The position numbers were made by a program, and so were the translations under genes. Below, one piece after another: positions 37,706-48,238 of a stretch of DNA of 64,000 bases. Under the pieces are notes generated by a model. It was not told the DNA's origin, searched no databases, and was given only the letters and a program-made list of their open reading frames with translations. This DNA comes from Burkholderiales bacterium 39-55-53 (GTDB lineage Bacteria; Pseudomonadota; Gammaproteobacteria; Burkholderiales; Burkholderiaceae_C), in assembly GCA_002282445.1 (NCBI GenBank), contig NCJK01000003.1, forward strand, positions 62,001 through 126,000, written 5' to 3'. Positions within the stretch are counted from its first letter, which is position 1. Every line of letters begins with the position of its first letter.

Positions 37706-38647
37706 ATGAAACTCTCTCCCCGAGCCCTCGGGCTCACCTGCGCTGTACTCACGGTGCTGATTTGGTCATCCTTCATCGTGGTGGCGCGTGCATCAGCTGC
37801 ACACAATCTTCTCCCCCTTGATATTGGTTTCCTGCGCGTCATTGGCGCTGGCTGCGTGTTGCTGCCTTGGGGTTGGTGGCTGATGCGCACGCAGCGTCAG
37901 TCGGGTGAACGTGCAGGCTCTTTCATGGGGCTATCGCCCTTGCCTTGGCGCATTACGGCGTTGGGCGGTTTCTTTGGCAGCATGCTTTACGCCATGCTCG
38001 CTTACTCCGGCTTTTTCTTTGCACCTGCAGCCCATGCCTCGGTGCTGATGCCAGGTAGTTTGCCTTTGTGGACTTCGCTGTTAGCCATCGTGGTGCTGCA
38101 TGACCACATCACACGCGCTCGCGCCATTGGCCTAGCTTGCATCGTGTTGGGCGATATGTTTGTGGGCGGCGCGAGTTTGCTCAAAGCATTTGATGGCGGC
38201 GAAGTTTGGAAAGGCGATGTACTCTTCATGAGCGCCGCTTTTTGCTGGGCTTGCTACACCGTGCTGGTGCGCCGTCATTCGCTTGACCCAGTGCGCGCCA
38301 CCATCGCCATCACAGCCTTTTCTTGCACCACTTTCATCCCAGCCTATGCATTAGCGGCCTTCATGGGCTGGGTGCCTAGCCACCTGTCCATTGCGCCTGT
38401 TGGAGAGATGGTATTTCAAGCCGTTTACCAAGGCGTTGGTTCGGTGGTGATTTCGGGCATCACGTTCAACGTGATGATTCGCCACTACGGCCCTGTTCGC
38501 TCAACCATGATCACCGCCTTAGTGCCCGGCTTGTCTGCGTTAGGAGCCGTGGTGTTTTTGAATGAACCTATGAGCCTGAATTTACTGGCGGGTTTGGCCT
38601 TAGTGACTTGCGGCATTTTGTTTGGCGTGCGCGTGCCAAAACCTTGA
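37706..38647 (+). CDS. EamA/DMT family transporter
   Basis: A 313-residue membrane protein with ten predicted helices arranged as two EamA repeats (about residues 8-140 and 165-305). The pattern FIVVARASAAHNLLPLDIGFLRV near the N-terminus, GSLPLWTSLLAIVVLHDHI at residue 115 and VPGLSALGAVVFLNEPMSLN near residue 275 matches drug/metabolite exporters of the RhaT/EamA group. The substrate is not predictable; many members export amino acids or small metabolites. It starts 48 bases from the tRNA and converges with hrcA. Confidence 0.88.
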   Translation: MKLSPRALGLTCAVLTVLIWSSFIVVARASAAHNLLPLDIGFLRVIGAGCVLLPWGWWLMRTQRQSGERAGSFMGLSPLPWRITALGGFFGSMLYAMLAYSGFFFAPAAHASVLMPGSLPLWTSLLAIVVLHDHITRARAIGLACIVLGDMFVGGASLLKAFDGGEVWKGDVLFMSAAFCWACYTVLVRRHSLDPVRATIAITAFSCTTFIPAYALAAFMGWVPSHLSIAPVGEMVFQAVYQGVGSVVISGITFNVMIRHYGPVRSTMITALVPGLSALGAVVFLNEPMSLNLLAGLALVTCGILFGVRVPKP

Positions 38648-38667
38648 AAGCCGCTTAATCAATCTGC

Positions 38668-39669
38668 TTATTTGTGGCTAAGAGCGTTGCTCACCAGCTT
38701 GGACGTGATGTCCACAATTTGGATCATGCGGTCATAAGCCATGCGCGTCGGGCCAATCACACCCAACGTGCCCACTACATGGCCGTCGATTTCGTATGGG
38801 GCGCTAACCACAGATAACTCCTCGATCGGCACGATTTTGCTTTCTCCGCCAATGTAAATGCGCACGCCTTCAGCCTGAGCTGAGCTGTCGAGCAAGCGCA
38901 CCAGTTGGGCTTTTTGTTCAAACAAATCAAAGGCGCGGCGCAGGTTACCCATGTCACTAGAAAAGTCACTGACCGACAGCAAATTGCGTTCACCGCTGAT
39001 GACCACATCGTCTTGCGCTTGGGTGAGCGCCTCGGTACTCACTTGCACCGCAGCCTGCATGAGCGTGGCGATTTCACCTCGCAATGACTCCACCTCGGCC
39101 AAGAGCTTTTCACGCACTTGCTCAATGGCCATGCCAGCAAAATGTTGATTCAAATAATTAGAAGCCTCCACCAGCTGAGATGAGGTGTAGTCAGTCTCGG
39201 TGAACAACACACGGTTTTGCACATCACCCTCGGGCGACACGATGATCACCAGCAAGCGGCGGTCCGACAGGCGCAAAAACTCAATGTGGCGAAACACCGA
39301 GCTACGACGCGGCGCAATGACCACACCCACAAACTGGGATAAGTCCGACAACAGGTGTGCCGCATTGGCAATCACCTTTTGCGGCTGATCAGGTGCCAAG
39401 GTGGGGGTTTGCATGTGACCAGGCTCGGCTGTGAGCATGGTGTCGACAAACAAGCGGTAACCCAATGCTGTGGGAATGCGGCCTGCCGAGGTATGAGGGC
39501 TGGCAATGAGGCCTAATTCCTCTAAATCTGACATCACATTGCGGATGGTGGCTGGCGACAGTTCAATGCCAGTGGCGCGAGACAACGTGCGCGAGCCGAC
39601 GGGCTGCCCGTCGGCAATGTAGCGCTCTACCAGCGCTTTGAGCAATAACTTGGCGCGATCGTCTAGCAT
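38668..39669 (-). CDS. hrcA: Heat-inducible transcription repressor HrcA
   Basis: HrcA represses chaperone genes by binding CIRCE operators, and depends on GroEL for activity. The 333-residue protein has the N-terminal winged helix ([24 protein letters not shown], then [22 protein letters not shown], then [20 protein letters not shown]), followed by the GAF-like dimer and insert domains. I use the ATG at 39669. A perfect CIRCE element stands upstream of rpoH in this window; none is seen directly before hrcA. It is divergent from nadK across 39 bases. Confidence 0.95.
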   Translation of the reverse strand: MLDDRAKLLLKALVERYIADGQPVGSRTLSRATGIELSPATIRNVMSDLEELGLIASPHTSAGRIPTALGYRLFVDTMLTAEPGHMQTPTLAPDQPQKVIANAAHLLSDLSQFVGVVIAPRRSSVFRHIEFLRLSDRRLLVIIVSPEGDVQNRVLFTETDYTSSQLVEASNYLNQHFAGMAIEQVREKLLAEVESLRGEIATLMQAAVQVSTEALTQAQDDVVISGERNLLSVSDFSSDMGNLRRAFDLFEQKAQLVRLLDSSAQAEGVRIYIGGESKIVPIEELSVVSAPYEIDGHVVGTLGVIGPTRMAYDRMIQIVDITSKLVSNALSHK

Positions 39670-39708
39670 GGTCATCCTGTTGTCGAATTTTAGTGATGTA
39701 ATTTGCCT

Positions 39709-40605
39709 ATGAAATCGAAGTTTCGTCAGATCGCATTGCTTGGGAAATACCACTTGAACTCTGGTTCAAGCGCTAACCCATCTTCCCGCCAAACCCTAGA
39801 GAGCATCGCACAGTTTTTGCACACCTTCGGGTGCGAAGTCGTGATCGAACACGACACAGCCACAGGCTCGGGTTTGAACGGCTACACCGTCATGAACATG
39901 GAAGAAATTGGCGCATCGTGCGATTTGGCCATTGTGCTCGGTGGCGACGGCACGATGTTGGGTTATGCCCGTCAGCTGGCCCCTCACGACATACCCCTGA
40001 TTGGCATCAACCAAGGTCGCTTGGGTTTCATTACCGATATTCCGCTGAGTGAGGTGAAGGCCTCGCTCAGCGCCATGCTGGGCGGCGCTTATGAAGCTGA
40101 CCGACGCGCCCTCATGCGCGCCAAGGTCTGGCGAGATGGGCACTGCATGTTCAATGCTTTGGCGATGAATGATGTGGTGGTCAACCGCGGTGCAACCAGT
40201 GGCATGTTGGAAGTGCGTGTGGCCGTGGATGGCCGCTTTGTGGCGAACCAACGCGCGGACGGCTTGATCATTGCCACACCCACTGGGTCCACCGCTTACT
40301 CCCTATCTGTGGGTGGGCCATTGCTACACACCTCATTGCCCGCTTGGGTGATGGCCCCAATTGCGCCACACACCCTGTCCAACCGTCCCATCGTGCTGGC
40401 CGACACTGGCGAGGTCACGATTGATCTGGTGTCGGGCCGCGACGCCAGTGCCAACTTTGACATGCAATCGATGGCATCCCTCCTTATCGGCGACCGCATC
40501 ACGGTCAAAAGATCCAACTACCATGCAACCTTTTTGCATCCCCGTGGCTGGAGCTATTACGACACCTTACGTCAAAAACTGCACTGGAACGAGGGCGTGG
40601 AATGA
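39709..40605 (+). CDS. nadK: NAD kinase
   Basis: NadK phosphorylates NAD to NADP with ATP. The 298-residue protein has the catalytic GGDGTML at residues 78-84, [13 protein letters not shown] near residue 101, NDVVVNRG near residue 154, and the NAD-binding [20 protein letters not shown] near residue 185. The ATG at 39709 is preferred to a TTG six bases upstream. Its stop overlaps the recN start (ATGA). NAD kinase beside hrcA and recN is a standard proteobacterial order. Confidence 0.97.
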   Translation: MKSKFRQIALLGKYHLNSGSSANPSSRQTLESIAQFLHTFGCEVVIEHDTATGSGLNGYTVMNMEEIGASCDLAIVLGGDGTMLGYARQLAPHDIPLIGINQGRLGFITDIPLSEVKASLSAMLGGAYEADRRALMRAKVWRDGHCMFNALAMNDVVVNRGATSGMLEVRVAVDGRFVANQRADGLIIATPTGSTAYSLSVGGPLLHTSLPAWVMAPIAPHTLSNRPIVLADTGEVTIDLVSGRDASANFDMQSMASLLIGDRITVKRSNYHATFLHPRGWSYYDTLRQKLHWNEGVE

Positions 40606-42275
40606 GTTTGCAACACATCGTTTTGCGCGATTTTGTGATCGTGCGCGAACTGGACCTCGATTTGTCGAGCGGCTTTTCTGCGCTCACCGGCGAGACCGGT
40701 GCTGGCAAATCGATTTTGATAGACGCCCTGCAATTGGTTCTGGGTGCACGTGCTGAAACCAGCGTGGTGCGAGAAGGCGCAGCTCGTGCCGAAATTTGCG
40801 CCGAGTTCGACACCACAGACGAGATTTTGGAATGGCTCGGCATCGAAGGCTTTGCCGACATTGCCACCGATGGCCAACTGCTACTCAAACGCACGATTGA
40901 TGCACAAGGCAAAAGCCGAGCGTGGATCAACGGCAGCCCCGCCACCGCCACCCAGCTGCGTGCCTTGGGCGACATGGTGCTCGACATCCACGGTCAACAC
41001 GCGTGGCAAAGCCTGACCCGCCCTGACGCAGTGCGCGGCTTGCTCGATGCCTATGCAGGCGTCACACTGCAAGGCCTCACCCAAACCTGGACACAATGGC
41101 GTCAAGCCACCCAAGCCCTGCACGAAGCCCGCACGGCGCAAGCCACACTGCAAGAAGAGCGTGAGCGTTTGCTTTGGCAAATCGCCGAAGTCGACAAGCT
41201 CTCCCCCGCCAAAGACGAGTGGGATGAACTCAACAGCCAGCACACCCGCCTGTCCAACGCACAAGCTTTGATGGATGCCGCACAAGCTGCCATCCAATCG
41301 CTTGAAGACGACGACAGCGGCGCACTGCGCTTGTTGGCCAAAGCCCAAGACGCGCTGCAAGACCAAACCGATGTCGAGCCCGAATTCACCGCGCTGGTGG
41401 ATGTGCTGGCCTCTAGCCTTGCGCAAGCAGGCGATGTGGCGCATTCGCTCAACGCCTATTTAGGCCGCACCGAACTCGACCCCGCACGCTTGCAAACACT
41501 CGACGACCGCATGTCGTTGTGGATGTCTTTGGCGCGCCGCTTCAAGCGCACGCCCCAAGAGTTACCTGCGCTTTACCTAGAGTGGAAAACCCGTTTGACG
41601 CAGCTTGATGCCGCGACTGACCTTGAAGCGCTGGAAGCCACCGAAGCCAAAGCCGTTGCCGCTTACCAAACAGAAGCACGCAGAATTTCGCAAGCCCGCT
41701 CACGAGCTGCGCCCAAACTGGCCACCGCCATCACCCAAGCCATGCAAGGCTTGGGCATGCAAGGCGGCCGCTTTGAGGTGCAGCTCGACAAGACTGAGCA
41801 GCCGACCGCCAGCGGACTTGAGAGCATCACTTTCTTAGTGGCAGGCCACCCCGGCAGCACGCCCCGCCCTGTGGGCAAAGTGGCGTCGGGTGGTGAGTTG
41901 TCGCGCATTGCCTTAGCCATTGCCGTGACCACCAGCGAGCTGGGCACAGCGCAAACCCTGATCTTTGACGAGGTCGACTCAGGCGTGGGCGGCGCTGTGG
42001 CTGAAACCGTGGGCCGCTTGATGAAGCAACTGGGTAAAGACCGCCAAGTGCTGGCCGTGACCCACTTGCCACAGGTCGCCGCGTGTGCGGATCATCACTT
42101 GGTGGTGTCCAAAAACAGCGACGCGCAAGGCACATCGAGTCAAGTCAACGCCCTGAGTGCCGATGCAAGGGTCAACGAAATTGCGCGTATGTTGGGTGGC
42201 GAAAAAGTATCAGACACCACCTTGGCCCATGCGCGTGAAATGCTTCAAACCTCTGCAAAGACTGGCAAAAAATGA
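40602..42275 (+). CDS. recN: DNA repair protein RecN
   Basis: RecN is an SMC-like ATPase used in double-strand break repair. The 557-residue protein has Walker [15 protein letters not shown] at residues 30-43, a coiled-coil middle with Gln/Ala-rich helices (residues about 150-370), the ABC signature [13 protein letters not shown] near residue 430 and Walker [14 protein letters not shown] near residue 452. It is translationally coupled to nadK (4-base overlap) and to rapZ (4-base overlap). No separate SOS box is visible before it, since its start lies inside nadK. Confidence 0.96.
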   Translation: MSLQHIVLRDFVIVRELDLDLSSGFSALTGETGAGKSILIDALQLVLGARAETSVVREGAARAEICAEFDTTDEILEWLGIEGFADIATDGQLLLKRTIDAQGKSRAWINGSPATATQLRALGDMVLDIHGQHAWQSLTRPDAVRGLLDAYAGVTLQGLTQTWTQWRQATQALHEARTAQATLQEERERLLWQIAEVDKLSPAKDEWDELNSQHTRLSNAQALMDAAQAAIQSLEDDDSGALRLLAKAQDALQDQTDVEPEFTALVDVLASSLAQAGDVAHSLNAYLGRTELDPARLQTLDDRMSLWMSLARRFKRTPQELPALYLEWKTRLTQLDAATDLEALEATEAKAVAAYQTEARRISQARSRAAPKLATAITQAMQGLGMQGGRFEVQLDKTEQPTASGLESITFLVAGHPGSTPRPVGKVASGGELSRIALAIAVTTSELGTAQTLIFDEVDSGVGGAVAETVGRLMKQLGKDRQVLAVTHLPQVAACADHHLVVSKNSDAQGTSSQVNALSADARVNEIARMLGGEKVSDTTLAHAREMLQTSAKTGKK

Positions 42276-43150
42276 AACAAGAACTGGTGCTCATCACAGG
42301 CATGTCGGGTTCGGGTAAATCCGTCGCCTTGAACGCGCTGGAAGACGCAGGTTACTACTGCGTGGACAACCTGCCACCTGAGTTGTTGCTGCCCTTCGTG
42401 CAACTGGAAGAGCAACAAAGCATCAGCAAAGTAGCCATTGCGATGGACGTGCGTAGCGCCAGCTCGCTGCCCTTGGTTCCTGCACAACTAGCCCATTTGC
42501 GCCTGATGGACGTCGATGTGCGCTTGTTGTTCTTGGATGCCACCACCGAAATTTTGGTGCACCGTTTTTCAGAAACACGCCGTCGTCACCCACTGTCGCG
42601 CCAAGATGGGCAAGACGAGATTCGCGACCAACAGCGCGACTTGGTCGAAGCGATTGAGTTGGAACGTGAACTACTCTCTGAACTGCGTGAAGAATCACAC
42701 ATCATCGACACCAGCTTGTTGCGCAGCAGCAAGTTGCAGGGATATATCAAGTCACTCATCTCAGCGCCCGCTACGCAGCTGACCTTGATGTTTGAATCCT
42801 TTGCGTTCAAACGCGGCATCCCCATGCATGCCGACTATGTGTTTGATGTGCGCATGCTGCCCAACCCGCACTACGAACCGGCCTTGCGACCGCTGACTGG
42901 GCGGGATGCACCCGTGGCCGATTGGTTGGCCGAGAATGGCGCAGTCGAGAAGATGGCAAGCCAAATCACCGACTTCATGAACACTTGGCTGCCCGATCTC
43001 AACCAAGACCACCGCAGCTATGTGACCGTGGCCATTGGCTGCACCGGTGGGCAACACCGTTCTGTTTATTTGGTGGAGCTGCTGAGTAAGCGATTTGCCA
43101 AAGAATGGGTCACGCTCAAGCGTCACCGCGAACTAGACGTTGCGCCTTAA
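42272..43150 (+). CDS. rapZ: RNase adapter protein RapZ
   Basis: RapZ is an NTP-binding protein that, in enterobacteria, brings GlmZ small RNA to RNase E to control GlmS and amino-sugar synthesis. The 292-residue protein starts with P-loop [16 protein letters not shown] (residues 10-25) and [11 protein letters not shown]. The C-terminal RNA-binding domain has [17 protein letters not shown] near residue 252. Whether GlmZ exists in this organism is unknown, so the target may differ. It converges with mutY by 4 bases. Confidence 0.95.
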   Translation: MKQELVLITGMSGSGKSVALNALEDAGYYCVDNLPPELLLPFVQLEEQQSISKVAIAMDVRSASSLPLVPAQLAHLRLMDVDVRLLFLDATTEILVHRFSETRRRHPLSRQDGQDEIRDQQRDLVEAIELERELLSELREESHIIDTSLLRSSKLQGYIKSLISAPATQLTLMFESFAFKRGIPMHADYVFDVRMLPNPHYEPALRPLTGRDAPVADWLAENGAVEKMASQITDFMNTWLPDLNQDHRSYVTVAIGCTGGQHRSVYLVELLSKRFAKEWVTLKRHRELDVAP

Positions 43151-44193
43151 TTCGTCAGTAGCTTGCGAATAGGCGCTGGCAGACCCAGCGCTGGCCAGTC
43201 GGCTTGCAGTACCCACTGCCCCTCACCCATCGCCGCGCCCAACTTCACAGAACTTGGCAAACTCAAATGCACGGGATGCAAATGCAAATCCTTGTGCGTC
43301 AGCACATGTTTGAACACCGAGCCTTCATGCAGCTGTGTGCGGTGCTTAGCAGGCAAGGCAGCCAACAAAGCGTCAAAACTTTCAAACACTGGCAAGCAGT
43401 ACAAGCCCGCCCACACGCCCGTTTGCGGGCGCTGCATCAGCCACACATCACCTTGATGCGTAGCAGCGTGCAACAACCACAGCTGCTCTGAGCTACGTTT
43501 GAGTTTGCGTGTTTTCACCGGATAGGCTTCGGGCTGGCCTTCGGCCTTGGCCACACACGCATCGACCACTGGGCATTGCGCGCATTGCGGCTTTTTGGGC
43601 GTGCACACAGTGGCCCCCAAATCCATCACGCCTTGGGTGTAGCGAGGCATGGCGTTTGTCACATCACGCTGGGGCAACATGGTTTGGGCGATGGCCCACA
43701 GCTCTTTCTCCACCTTTGACGAAGCCAAGTCTTCTTTGAAGCCCAAATAGCGTGTGAGCACGCGCTTGACGTTGCCATCCAAGATGGCAATGGGTTCACC
43801 AAAGCACAGCGAAGCCACAGCCGCTGCAGTGGAGCGCCCAATGCCGGGCAAGGTTTGCAAAGTTTCAGAATCACGCGGAAACACGCCACCGTGCAAAGCC
43901 ACCACATCCTGCGCCGCACGATGCATGTTGCGGGCGCGGCTGTAGTAGCCCAAGCCACTCCACAGGCCCAGCACCTCGTCTTGGTGTGCCGCGGCCAAAT
44001 CAGCCACAGTGGGAAAGCGCGTCATGAAGCGCGCAAAGTACTCACGCACCGTGACCACCTGTGTTTGCTGCAACATGATTTCCGACAGCCACACGGCATA
44101 CGGGTCTTGCGTGTTTTGCCATGGCAGGTCATGGCGGCCATGTTTTTTCTGCCACGCCACCACGGTGTCGCCAAAGCTGTTTTTCTTTGTCAT
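43147..44193 (-). CDS. mutY: A/G-specific adenine glycosylase MutY
   Basis: MutY removes adenine mispaired with 8-oxoguanine. The 348-residue protein has [13 protein letters not shown] (catalytic Glu) near residue 37, [15 protein letters not shown] in the helix-hairpin-helix near residue 110, and the VMDLGATVC catalytic Asp. The cluster-binding pattern C-x6-C-x2-C-x5-C is in [17 protein letters not shown]. The C-terminal NUDIX-like domain recognises 8-oxoG. It overlaps mutM by 4 bases; together they form the GO repair pair in a single operon. Confidence 0.97.
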   Translation of the reverse strand: MTKKNSFGDTVVAWQKKHGRHDLPWQNTQDPYAVWLSEIMLQQTQVVTVREYFARFMTRFPTVADLAAAHQDEVLGLWSGLGYYSRARNMHRAAQDVVALHGGVFPRDSETLQTLPGIGRSTAAAVASLCFGEPIAILDGNVKRVLTRYLGFKEDLASSKVEKELWAIAQTMLPQRDVTNAMPRYTQGVMDLGATVCTPKKPQCAQCPVVDACVAKAEGQPEAYPVKTRKLKRSSEQLWLLHAATHQGDVWLMQRPQTGVWAGLYCLPVFESFDALLAALPAKHRTQLHEGSVFKHVLTHKDLHLHPVHLSLPSSVKLGAAMGEGQWVLQADWPALGLPAPIRKLLTN

Positions 44194-45005
44194 GGTTTCT
44201 GGCACACGGGGCAGTAATAGGTCGAGCGCTGTCCTTGCTGAATACGGCGGATGGTCGTATCGCACACGCGGCATGGCTCGCCCACACGGTCATACACATG
44301 GGCTTCAAGTTGAAAGTAGCCGTTCTTGCCATCGGCGGCAGAAAAGTCGCGCAAGGTGCTACCGCCTTTTTGAACGGCACGGGTCAGCACATCAATCACA
44401 GCCACACGTAGCTTTTCAGCACGGGGACGGCTGATGCGGTCAGCGCGTGTGGTGGGACGAATGCCCGCCAAAAACAAAGCTTCAGAGGCGTAGATATTGC
44501 CCACACCCACCACCAACTCGCCGCCAAGCAACACCTGCTTGATGGCTGTTTTGCGTTTACGCAGGCCTAGGTGAAAGCCATCCAACTCAAAATCACCGTT
44601 CAAAGGTTCCACACCCAAGTGGCCCAGCAGCTTGACGGCTTCAGAGCTTTGCTGACTAGGCGCAAACACCACAGCACCAAAGCGGCGTGGGTCATTCAAG
44701 CGCAACAAGCCTTGGGTGGTGTCTAAATCAAAGTGGTCATGGGCTTGAGCAGCGCTACGTTCTGGGCCAAACAGCAAGCTGCCAGACATGCCCAAGTGCC
44801 ACAGCAGCAGGCCCTCGTCCAAATCGACCAGCAAATACTTGCCACGGCGACGCACGCCCAGCACGCGTCGACCAATCAATTCGTCTGGCTCGCAGCCCAA
44901 AGGCCAACGCAAAGGCTTGCCCACACGCACGCCCGTCACCCGCGCGCCAGCAATGCGATCGGCAAAGCTCAGGCGGGTCACTTCAACTTCGGGTAATTCA
45001 GGCAT
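44190..45005 (-). CDS. mutM: Formamidopyrimidine-DNA glycosylase MutM
   Basis: MutM (Fpg) excises 8-oxoguanine and cleaves abasic sites. The 271-residue protein begins [10 protein letters not shown], the catalytic Pro and Glu after Met removal. NDPRRFGAV near residue 104, [16 protein letters not shown] near residue 168, and the zinc finger C-x2-C-x16-C-x2-C near the C-terminus (CRVC and CPVC) complete the family features. It is first in the mutM-mutY operon and divergent from the TPR gene across 41 bases. Confidence 0.97.
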   Translation of the reverse strand: MPELPEVEVTRLSFADRIAGARVTGVRVGKPLRWPLGCEPDELIGRRVLGVRRRGKYLLVDLDEGLLLWHLGMSGSLLFGPERSAAQAHDHFDLDTTQGLLRLNDPRRFGAVVFAPSQQSSEAVKLLGHLGVEPLNGDFELDGFHLGLRKRKTAIKQVLLGGELVVGVGNIYASEALFLAGIRPTTRADRISRPRAEKLRVAVIDVLTRAVQKGGSTLRDFSAADGKNGYFQLEAHVYDRVGEPCRVCDTTIRRIQQGQRSTYYCPVCQKP

Positions 45006-45046
45006 GGTTCAATCAAGGAAATAGACTCAACGATTATGATTCGAGC

Positions 45047-46684
45047 ATGAAACTGTCTGTTGCACGTCTTTGGGCCTTGCGCCTTGCGCTTTTAACGGCT
45101 GCGTCTTGCGCCACTCCCGTCATAGGCCACGCCCAAGCCAGCGAAACCGACAAGCCCGAGAACTCGGCCATGACCGGCGAGTTGCTTTACGAAATTTTGC
45201 TGGGCGAGATGAACTTGCGCCAAGGCGAGCCCGCTGCAGGTTTTTCCCTCTTGCTAGATGCGGCCAAAAAATCTAACGACGTTCAACTGTATGACCGCGC
45301 GGTGGAAATTGCCCTACAAGCCCGCTCAGGCGATGGGGCTTTACTCGCGGCCCGCGCATGGTCACAAGCGTGGCCAAAAGACCGCAAAGCCAATAACCAG
45401 TTGCTACAAATTTTGTTGGCCGTCAACCAAGTGTCTGAAAGCTTGGAACCGCTCAAAAAAGAAATCGCACTTGCGCCTGATGCAGAGCGAGACGCCACCA
45501 TCAACCTCATCCCTCGCCACTACGCGCGCGTGACCGATAAAAAACGCGCAGCCAACATCGCACAACAAGCGTTGGAGCCTTACCTCGCTAAGAACAACGC
45601 CACAGGCGCAACTGCCTGGACAAGCTTGGGTCGCATGCGCTTGGCTGCTGATGATGTAGCCGGCGCACTTGACGCAGCTAAAAAGGGGCAAGCCGCTGAC
45701 AGCAAGGCCCAAGGCCCAACACTACTTGCGCTTGAGTTAATGGGCAAGAAAGTTCCAGAAGCAGAAGCCTTGGTCCTGCAAGGTCTGAAAAAACAAGACG
45801 GCTCTGAAATGGCCATGAGCCATGTCCGTGTGCTGATCGAACTCGAGCGCTACAAAGAGGCCACTGAACAGCTGCAAGCCATCACGCGCAAAGACCCCAA
45901 ACTGGCCGATGCTTGGCTGGTGCTGGGCTCACTCCAATTCGAGCAAGGCCAAGACAAAGAAGCCGAGGCCTCGCTGGCTCGCTATGTCAGCCTCGCCACT
46001 CAAGCGCCGACCGACACCAGCACACGCGGTTTGAACCAAGCACAAACTCGCCGCGCCGCCCTGCTGGCTCGCCAAGGCAAACTGGGCGAAGCGCGCGAAT
46101 TGATTCACCAAATTCCCGCCAACAACGCCGACGAACAACGTACCCGCGTGCTGGCCGAAGTCCAACTGCTGCGTGAACACCGCCAATGGCAAGCCGCGTT
46201 TGACTTGCTGGCCGCGCACAGCGGTGGCAACGCAGATTTGATTTACGAACAAGCCATGCTGGCCGAAAAGCTCAACCAACTCGACGAGATGGAAAAGCTA
46301 CTTCGCAAAGTCATTGCTCAAAACCCCAGCTACTACAACGCTTACAACGCCTTGGGCTTTTCACTGGCAGACCGCAACATTCGCTTGCAAGAAGCCAAGC
46401 AACTGATCGTCAAAGCGCTGACGTTTGCGCCAGATGATCCTTTCATCACCGACAGCTTGGGCTGGGTGGAGTTCCGTCTAGGCAACCTCGGCGCTGCACT
46501 GACCTACTTAGAGAAAGCCTACAAAGACCGTGCCGATGCTGAAATCGCAGCCCACTTGGGCGAGGTGCTGTGGAAGCTGAAGCGCCAAGACGAAGCCCTC
46601 AAAGTTTGGCGCGAAGGCCTCAACACGGCCCCGAATAACGAGACCTTGCAAGAAACTTTGCAACGCCTCAAGCCTGCGCTGTAA
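45047..46684 (+). CDS. Exported tetratricopeptide-repeat protein
   Basis: A 545-residue protein with a signal peptide (cleavage near GHAQA, residues about 31-33) and at least eight TPR-like helical pairs. Recognisable TPR units include AWLVLGSLQFEQGQDKEAEASLARYV near residue 295 and YNAYNALGFSLADRNIRLQEAKQLI near residue 430, where the last repeats fit the consensus best. The ending, with DSLGWVEFRLGNLGAALTYLEKAY, is a common C-terminal unit. It is likely a periplasmic or outer-membrane-associated scaffold. The gene precedes lolB with a 3-base gap; such a TPR-lolB pair is common in Betaproteobacteria. Confidence 0.88.
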   Translation: MKLSVARLWALRLALLTAASCATPVIGHAQASETDKPENSAMTGELLYEILLGEMNLRQGEPAAGFSLLLDAAKKSNDVQLYDRAVEIALQARSGDGALLAARAWSQAWPKDRKANNQLLQILLAVNQVSESLEPLKKEIALAPDAERDATINLIPRHYARVTDKKRAANIAQQALEPYLAKNNATGATAWTSLGRMRLAADDVAGALDAAKKGQAADSKAQGPTLLALELMGKKVPEAEALVLQGLKKQDGSEMAMSHVRVLIELERYKEATEQLQAITRKDPKLADAWLVLGSLQFEQGQDKEAEASLARYVSLATQAPTDTSTRGLNQAQTRRAALLARQGKLGEARELIHQIPANNADEQRTRVLAEVQLLREHRQWQAAFDLLAAHSGGNADLIYEQAMLAEKLNQLDEMEKLLRKVIAQNPSYYNAYNALGFSLADRNIRLQEAKQLIVKALTFAPDDPFITDSLGWVEFRLGNLGAALTYLEKAYKDRADAEIAAHLGEVLWKLKRQDEALKVWREGLNTAPNNETLQETLQRLKPAL

Positions 46685-46687
46685 ACC

Positions 46688-47197
46688 ATGCGCGTTTGGT
46701 GGCTTGTCGTCTTGACGGGACTGATGCTGGTGGGTTGCGCTACGCCAAATCGATCTGCAAAAACGCTCAGCACCAGTTCATCCGTCAACAACTCTTTGCA
46801 GCAACCTGAATGGCAAGGGCGTATCAGTGTTCAAGTGCTGGGCGACTCACCCAGTTCAATGAGCGCCAGCTTCTTGCTGCGAGGCGATGCCAAAAATGGT
46901 GAATTAGATTTGTTCTCGCCTCTGGGCACCACACTCGGTTCTCTTCAATGGACGCCCCAGCTGGTTCAACTCAGCGATGGCGGCAAGCCCAAATACTTCA
47001 ATTCAATGGCAGAGTTGACCGAGCAAACTACAGGGACTGCCCTTCCCATCGACGCCCTTTTTGCGTGGCTTCAAGGCCGCGATGTTCATGTCACAGGATG
47101 GCAAGCTGATTTGTCGGCAGTGCCGCAAGGAACGCTCTTCGCACGCCGCACAGACCCAGCGCCTGAAGTGACGCTACGCATCAAACTCGATCAATAA
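46688..47197 (+). CDS. lolB: Outer-membrane lipoprotein LolB
   Basis: LolB receives lipoproteins from LolA and inserts them in the outer membrane. The 169-residue protein has a lipoprotein signal with lipobox L-V-G-C (Cys17) and the beta-strand pattern of LolB (WQGRISVQVLGD near residue 38, GELDLFSPLGTTLGSLQW near residue 75, PIDALFAWLQGRDV near residue 119). It is close to ispE (3 bases), a standard neighbour. Confidence 0.92.
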   Translation: MRVWWLVVLTGLMLVGCATPNRSAKTLSTSSSVNNSLQQPEWQGRISVQVLGDSPSSMSASFLLRGDAKNGELDLFSPLGTTLGSLQWTPQLVQLSDGGKPKYFNSMAELTEQTTGTALPIDALFAWLQGRDVHVTGWQADLSAVPQGTLFARRTDPAPEVTLRIKLDQ

Positions 47198-47200
47198 GCC

Positions 47201-48046
47201 ATGCGCTCGCTCCACAACGTCTTAGCTCCCGCCAAGCTCAACCTGTTCTTACACATCACAGGACGGCGTGAAGACGGCTACCACTTGCTGCAATCGGTCT
47301 TCATGCTGATCGACTGGTGCGACACCCTGCACTTTGACGTGCGCGACGACGGTGTGCTTGAACGAGAAGACCTCAACGTGACCTTACCTGCCGATGATTT
47401 GGTCATGCGTGCCGCGCAATCATTGCAACGCGCCAGCGGCACGACTTTAGGCGCGCACATCGCGATTGAAAAACACATTCCCGCTCAAGCAGGCATGGGC
47501 GGCGGCTCATCGGATGCCGCCACCACTTTGCTGGCCCTGAATCGTTTGTGGGGGCTGAACTGGCCGCTGTCCAAACTCATGCCCTTGGGCTTGGGCTTAG
47601 GTGCTGATGTGCCGTTTTTTTTAGGCGGTCATAACGCTTGGATTGAAGGCATTGGCGAAAAAATCAGCCCCATCGATGTGCCTGATGCACGCTTTGTTGT
47701 GGTCAAGCCCAACGCGGGATTAGAGACCGCGAAAATTTTTCGTGCACCAGAGCTGAAACGCTCCACAGAAACTGCTACAATGCCGGTCTTCGCTGTTAAT
47801 CCTTACGGTTTTGGTCGTAATGATTTGCAGCCAGTAGCTCAAGCGCTGTGCCCAGAGATCACCGAAGCCCTTCATTGGCTAAGCTCTCACGGATTAAGCC
47901 CACGCATGACCGGCTCTGGCAGCGCAGTGTTTGCCCAGTTACCTGATGGTGCGCTGATTGACTCAGCGCCACATGACTGGCAAATGCGGATTTGCAGCAA
48001 CATGGCAGCTCATCCACAAGCGGGGTGGGCAGCTAGCGAAAGTTAA
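47201..48046 (+). CDS. ispE: 4-diphosphocytidyl-2-C-methyl-D-erythritol kinase
   Basis: IspE phosphorylates CDP-ME in the MEP isoprenoid pathway. The 281-residue GHMP kinase begins LAPAKLNLFLHITGRREDGYH and has the ATP loop IPAQAGMGGGSSDAATTLL near residue 89. LGADVPFFLGGHNAWIEGIG near residue 130 and MTGSGSAVFA near residue 235 complete the fold. It follows lolB and precedes tRNA-Gln and prs, a conserved betaproteobacterial order. Confidence 0.96.
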   Translation: MRSLHNVLAPAKLNLFLHITGRREDGYHLLQSVFMLIDWCDTLHFDVRDDGVLEREDLNVTLPADDLVMRAAQSLQRASGTTLGAHIAIEKHIPAQAGMGGGSSDAATTLLALNRLWGLNWPLSKLMPLGLGLGADVPFFLGGHNAWIEGIGEKISPIDVPDARFVVVKPNAGLETAKIFRAPELKRSTETATMPVFAVNPYGFGRNDLQPVAQALCPEITEALHWLSSHGLSPRMTGSGSAVFAQLPDGALIDSAPHDWQMRICSNMAAHPQAGWAASES

Positions 48047-48078
48047 CGGTTGGTCGCTGCAAAGCGTCTGACCTGTGT

Positions 48079-48155
48079 AGGGGATTCGCCAAGTTGGTTA
48101 AGGCACCGGATTTTGATTCCGGCATTCCGAGGTTCGAGTCCTCGATCCCCTGCCA
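48079..48155 (+). tRNA. tRNA-Gln (anticodon TTG)
   Basis: A 77-base gene with AGGGGAT/ATCCCCT acceptor stem, discriminator G and encoded CCA. The anticodon loop ATTTTGATT gives TTG. The T loop reads GTTCGAGTC. It lies between ispE and prs, an arrangement typical of Betaproteobacteria. Confidence 0.96.
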
Positions 48156-48238
48156 AATTTCTAAAAGCACTCCTGTGCTTGGTTTGCAAGTGACGACTTA
48201 TTGCGTCATTGGTCTTGAAGCGAAAGTCACACGTCATC

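Noticed and set aside
44687-45046. Extended N-terminus of the TPR protein overlapping mutM
   Set aside because: The ATG at 45047 begins a clean signal peptide. The upstream frame is antisense to mutM.
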